Positions 60,901-64,000 of a DNA stretch of 64,000 bases are shown in pieces; position 1 is the first letter of the stretch, and each line of letters starts with the position of its first letter. Source of the stretch: Pogona vitticeps. Lineage: Eukaryota > Chordata > Lepidosauria > Squamata > Agamidae. The notes below the pieces were generated by a model. The model searched no databases, had not been told where the DNA came from, and saw only the letters and a list, made by a program, of their open reading frames with translations. Position numbers and translations under genes: made by a program. The DNA is taken from positions 185,952,045-186,016,044 of the forward strand of contig NC_135785.1 in assembly GCF_051106095.1 (NCBI RefSeq). The letters are read 5' to 3'.

Positions 60901-62439
60901 CATAACAGTTCAATCCTGCTCCTGTCCAGAGCACACTAGTTGGAGGTGTGAAAATACTTGAGAGAGAGAGAGAGAGAGCACACTGCACAAAATGTAAAGT
61001 TGGAAAGAAATGAGTTGCAGACATGTAGGCAAGAAACGAGTTTTCTTTATTTAGAAAAACGTGAGAAAGAATTCCCAATTTAGAAGCATTTATCTGGATG
61101 TTGATCTATGGCCCTTTTGTGCTCCTTTTTGAAAAGTGAGTCAGACACACATCTGAAGCTCTGCATGAAGCCTTCCCTATGGCAGGGAAGGCTGCATGAG
61201 CTTCTGGACCCAATTCAAAGGCACAGGGATGAGAGATTAGAACCTTTCATGATTTGGAGAAGAAGACAACTCTCTTCCTGTGGAGGTGCAACCGGTCCGC
61301 TCCCTCCTGAGCTTCTGCAAGCAAATTAAAACCTGGCTCTTCACCCAGGCCGTCCCAAGCACCACCCTTTCATAAAATTATGCTGGCCTGTTGTCTTTCA
61401 TCCTATGTTCCAGACTGGTGATTTTATTGGGGGGGGGGGTGTAGGGTTTTGTTCCTTTTCTTTTTATATGTTTTATATGGTTTTAATAATATTTTTAGTT
61501 GTATGTTTTATAATATTGTGTACGCTGCCCAGAGTAGCAACATGCACACTAAATGAGCGGGGTATAAATCTAAATAAAATAAAATAAATAAAAAAATAAC
61601 TCTGTTTCTCCATTAAGTTTACTGACTTGTGTGTTCAGTCCACACAACCAAAAATGTCTGGCAGGGATAGACAGAAGGGCTTAAGGGTAGATCTGACCTA
61701 GGCTTTGAAACTCCCTCCCGAACATGGCTGACTTGTTCTTCCTTTAATGAACTCTGTCATAAGGGGAAACAACCTCCAATCTTTCCTTTACAAAGGATTT
61801 TAGTTCGTAAGGTGTGTTAGGCTTTCTCATATATACTGTGATGGAGACAACAAAGACTGAGCTACGGAATATTGATCCAATGCATAAGGAAACCAAGTTC
61901 CATTTAGAGTAAAATTTGCCTTTAAATAAAGTGGACCGTGCCTCTCCCCCCCAAAAGATTTTTGCGGAGTGAGGTGCTACCCTTATGTCGCTGTATAAGC
62001 TGCTCCTACTTCCAAATAAATATGTTTTTCTAGTTAGGATTGGCACATCAATCCTGTAAGCTCCCAGCCAGGAAGAAAGGAACCTCCTGTTTTAACTCAT
62101 TTACACCTTGAATTCAACATACTTCCCACTGTGCAGTCCTTTGAGAAAAGCAGTTTGATATCTTCAAATGAAGCCATTATAATCCACACCAACACAGGAT
62201 ACTTAAAAAGCCAAGTTTATTGGCTAACGTAAAGTATTTTCAGCTGTATATTGCTTGTAGTTTACCTTCTGAAGGATCTTCCATACTTTCGGGTAGAAAC
62301 CCACAGGGACTCTGTTAATAGCACCATCAAGCCGCCTCCTGCGAAGCCACTGGCCTTGTCGATCGCCCCAACTGATACCGTGTCCGGTGGAACCTGGAAG
62401 GGAGGAGGTGCTGGTCGGAGAAGATGGGCTGCTGCACCT
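54814..62439 (-). CDS. PHKA2: phosphorylase b kinase regulatory subunit alpha, liver type (3' part, four exons)
   Basis: Four exons on the minus strand, in transcript order 62266-62439, 60646-60699, 56757-56957 and 54814-54987, join in phase 0 at each junction and encode the last 200 residues. The sequence follows human PHKA2 closely: [53 protein letters not shown], and [13 protein letters not shown]. The alpha subunit is a large inhibitory subunit of phosphorylase kinase, which activates glycogen phosphorylase. This C-terminal part includes the regulatory, calmodulin-binding region and a prenylation tail. GYVL, GIIHVD and the ending favour PHKA2 over PHKA1. The remaining, larger 5' part lies beyond the window. 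Confidence 0.97.
54988..56756. other. PHKA2 intron (last)
   Basis: Holds an hAT-like MITE at 56405-56529. The GC-richer part 55260-55770 was not recognised. Confidence 0.6.
56405..56529. mobile_element. hAT-like MITE (AGAGGTGGGAAA ends)
   Basis: Inverted ends AGAGGTGGGAAA and TTTCCCACCTCT, inner arms CTACAATTCCCAG and TTCTGGGAGTCGTTGTCC. A common squamate type. Confidence 0.8.
56757..56957 (-). CDS. PHKA2: PHKA2 exon, second from last
   Basis: 67 codons, acceptor TACTTGCAG, donor GAACAG/GTATGT. Encodes [38 protein letters not shown] and [19 protein letters not shown]. Confidence 0.97.
56958..60645. other. PHKA2 intron
   Basis: A 3.7 kb intron. A minus-strand open frame at 57282-57632 has no recognised protein content. 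An L2-type LINE end lies at 60540-60600. The rest is AT-rich, with nothing identified. Confidence 0.6.
60540..60600 (-). repeat. L2-type LINE 3' end, reverse orientation
   Basis: TTTACTTTATTTAGATGTAT followed by ACCCCGCCCCTCTAGAC, a shortened copy of the terminus seen at 53658. Confidence 0.6.
60646..60699 (-). CDS. PHKA2: PHKA2 exon, third from last
   Basis: A 54-base exon encoding [18 protein letters not shown], identical to the human PHKA2 stretch as recalled. Acceptor TTTGTTCTAG, donor GGGAG/GTAAGC. Confidence 0.96.
60962..60980. repeat. (GA)n microsatellite
   Basis: Short GA dinucleotide tract of about 9 units in a PHKA2 intron. Confidence 0.9.
61220..61595 (+). mobile_element. L2-like LINE 3' part
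   Basis: Reads [15 protein letters not shown] and [11 protein letters not shown] in one frame, matching the L2-group C-terminus. It is followed by a 3' UTR with TACGCTGCCCAGAGTAGC, GAGCGGGGTATAAATC and an AAATA tail. A G10 run lies at about 61430. Confidence 0.78.
62266..62439 (-). CDS. PHKA2: PHKA2 exon, fourth from last
   Basis: 58 codons, acceptor TTTTTCTTCAG, donor CAGAAG/GTAAAC. Encodes [13 protein letters not shown], a serine-rich stretch that differs from human, then [20 protein letters not shown] and KVWKILQK. One residue differs from the vertebrate consensus known to me: GFYPKVW where human has GFYQKVW. Confidence 0.96.
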
Positions 62440-64000
62440 CTGAAGAAAAAGACAAAGTTCACCCAAAGAGCCAGTTACTCTTCACCCTCCCAAAACATGG
62501 GGCTTGTTCCTCACAAGGAGAGAAGACTTATTGGGAAGGCCACATGTGGTGAAGAAAGGGTTAAACATGCCATTCTCCACACTCTCCGTGCTTCTCCCCA
62601 CCATTTCTCTTCCCCTAAGCTGTGTTCCTTTTTGGGGTGGGTGCGGGTGGGAAGGGAGAAGGGTTATGTTGCACACATATTTTTGGCAAAATCTTGTTAA
62701 CGCTTTGATGCCACAGATCCAGGAATATGCACCATCCAAGGCTGCAACCCTTTCGGCTTGGTTTAATTGGTGTATGTTCCTATGCCTTTTTTTCTTTATT
62801 TCCACATTTTAAAAACATGGCTTTAGTTTGAAAGGGAATTGGTAACCTATGGTTATAATAACAGCTTCTAAACATCTAAATAAGAAGTGATAGTTTGACA
62901 CAGGACTTTGAAACAATTTCAAAATAATGGGTGAAGTCCAACTGAGTCCCAGATGATGCAGACTGAAACAATGTTGAGTATACAAACAATGACTTAACAA
63001 CTTCACACTATGAGACGACTTTACTTAGGACTAACTATTGTATTTAGTCCAGTAACATTAAACAAACATGTACAGAAATCAAATACTGCTCTTATTAGAA
63101 AGAGGACACTTGTTACATAATTACTTGGCTAAAGTGAATATGTAATTTTCTGAGACAGAGAATCAAAAACCGTTTTAAATACAAATAATCTGCTATCAGA
63201 TACAGATGTACCTCGGTTTACGAAACTGATCTGTTCTACGCGATGTTACGTAATGTGGAAATTTCGTAAACCGAAATGCCAACTGTGCTACGAAAGGGGT
63301 GGCACTATAGACAATGAGCCCTGGGAAAACCCTTTTGTACTCGGGGGGGGGGAGGAAAACTACATACACCGAGGCATTATTTCTTATGGATTTCAGTTCG
63401 TAAACCGAAAACTATGTAAACCAAGGCCTTCGCAAACCGAGGTACTGCTAGGTGACAACTTATGGCTACAATATAGAGATATTGGATAGTTACTTTTTTC
63501 AACCATCACAATCTCCTGCCAGGATGGCCATTGGCTGAAAGATTCTATTAGTTACAGACAAGTAACTTTCCCATTGTTTGGCTGATTGGTTAGGTTTCTT
63601 GGCATGCACATAAAATAGTCCATTGGGAAATAGACCTGCAATGAAGAATGGACTGTTCCCATGGTGAGGCTTAAGCTAGATTGGTGCAGCTCCTTCTTCT
63701 GGATACTTTAAAAAAGGTCAAATTCAAAATTTGTAAGAATCTTGTAAAGTACTCCAATGAGCTATATCTAGTGCATCAGAAACCGAATGACTAATGCCAC
63801 AGATCCAGTGACATGCACCATCCAAGGCTGCAACCATTTTAATTTCAGTTAAATGAAAGACTTAAAACCCGGGAGGAATCCCCCCCTTTGAGATATTGCA
63901 CAAAAGATCTCAGATGTTGAATGAGACGGTTCCATTCAGCAGAGTTGACCTGTGGTCACCCCATAGTTCAGTAGAAATGATATTACTGAACTATGGACAA
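62440..64000. other. PHKA2 intron, continuing past the window edge
   Basis: No further PHKA2 exon was recognised. Contains the TA-flanked MITE at 63203-63448. A 20-base sequence, ACATGCACCATCCAAGGCTG or close to it, occurs near 62728 and again near 63811 (each preceded by GCCACAGATCCAG), a short direct repeat of unknown origin. Confidence 0.6.
63203..63448. mobile_element. 246 bp TA-flanked MITE (TACCTCGGTTTACG type)
   Basis: Inverted ends ATGTACCTCGGTTTACG and CGCAAACCGAGGTACTGC flanked by TA, with inner repeats of CGTAAACCGAAA. No coding content; an open frame across it is incidental. Confidence 0.85.

Overview
The window is vertebrate nuclear DNA, most likely from a squamate reptile (lizard or snake). 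The evidence is four copies of the tRNA-derived, BovB-tailed Sauria SINE (two with exact 12-13 bp target-site duplications and a third with a near-exact 13 bp one), RTE-BovB, L2/CR1-like and L1-type LINE pieces, Penelope-like (PLE) copies, and many short inverted-repeat DNA transposons (hAT-like and TA-flanked Tc1/mariner-like). The species cannot be fixed from sequence alone.

Two protein genes were found, arranged tail to tail. PPEF1 (protein phosphatase with EF-hands 1, + strand) runs from its ATG at 10418 to its stop at 46624. Sixteen coding exons were located by hand. Their splice phases agree at every junction, and together they give 2121 nt, a 706-residue protein. It has an N-acylation-type start (MGC), an IQ motif, the complete PPP metallophosphatase motifs, a long variable linker and three EF-hands. 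Intron 4 uses a GC donor. PHKA2 (phosphorylase kinase alpha, liver type, - strand) contributes its last four coding exons, between 62439 and the stop at 54814, and ends in a CaaX-type tail (CLMQ). The PPEF1-PHKA2 tail-to-tail order is the same as at human Xp22.13. RS1, which lies on the other side of PPEF1 in human, was not seen.

Layout: 1-10417 is upstream DNA with an intact tRNA-Val(TAC) gene at 577-649 (-), a (CA)n tract and old repeats. 10418-46624 is PPEF1 with repeat-filled introns. 46625-54813 is intergenic DNA with L2-like and CR1-like LINE ends and a 507 bp TA-flanked MITE. 54814-64000 is the 3' part of PHKA2 and its introns.

No new multi-gene system was found. The observations most worth a second look are a 1.94 kb retroposed unit with a 14 bp target-site duplication and a single 152-codon ORF (19184-21120), a calcium-competent-looking first EF-hand in PPEF1, the GC-AG intron, a LINE fragment about 10 nt downstream of the exon 6 splice donor, and several large palindromes made by transposons (hAT pair, PLE inverted copy, and a hairpin holding a TTAG array).
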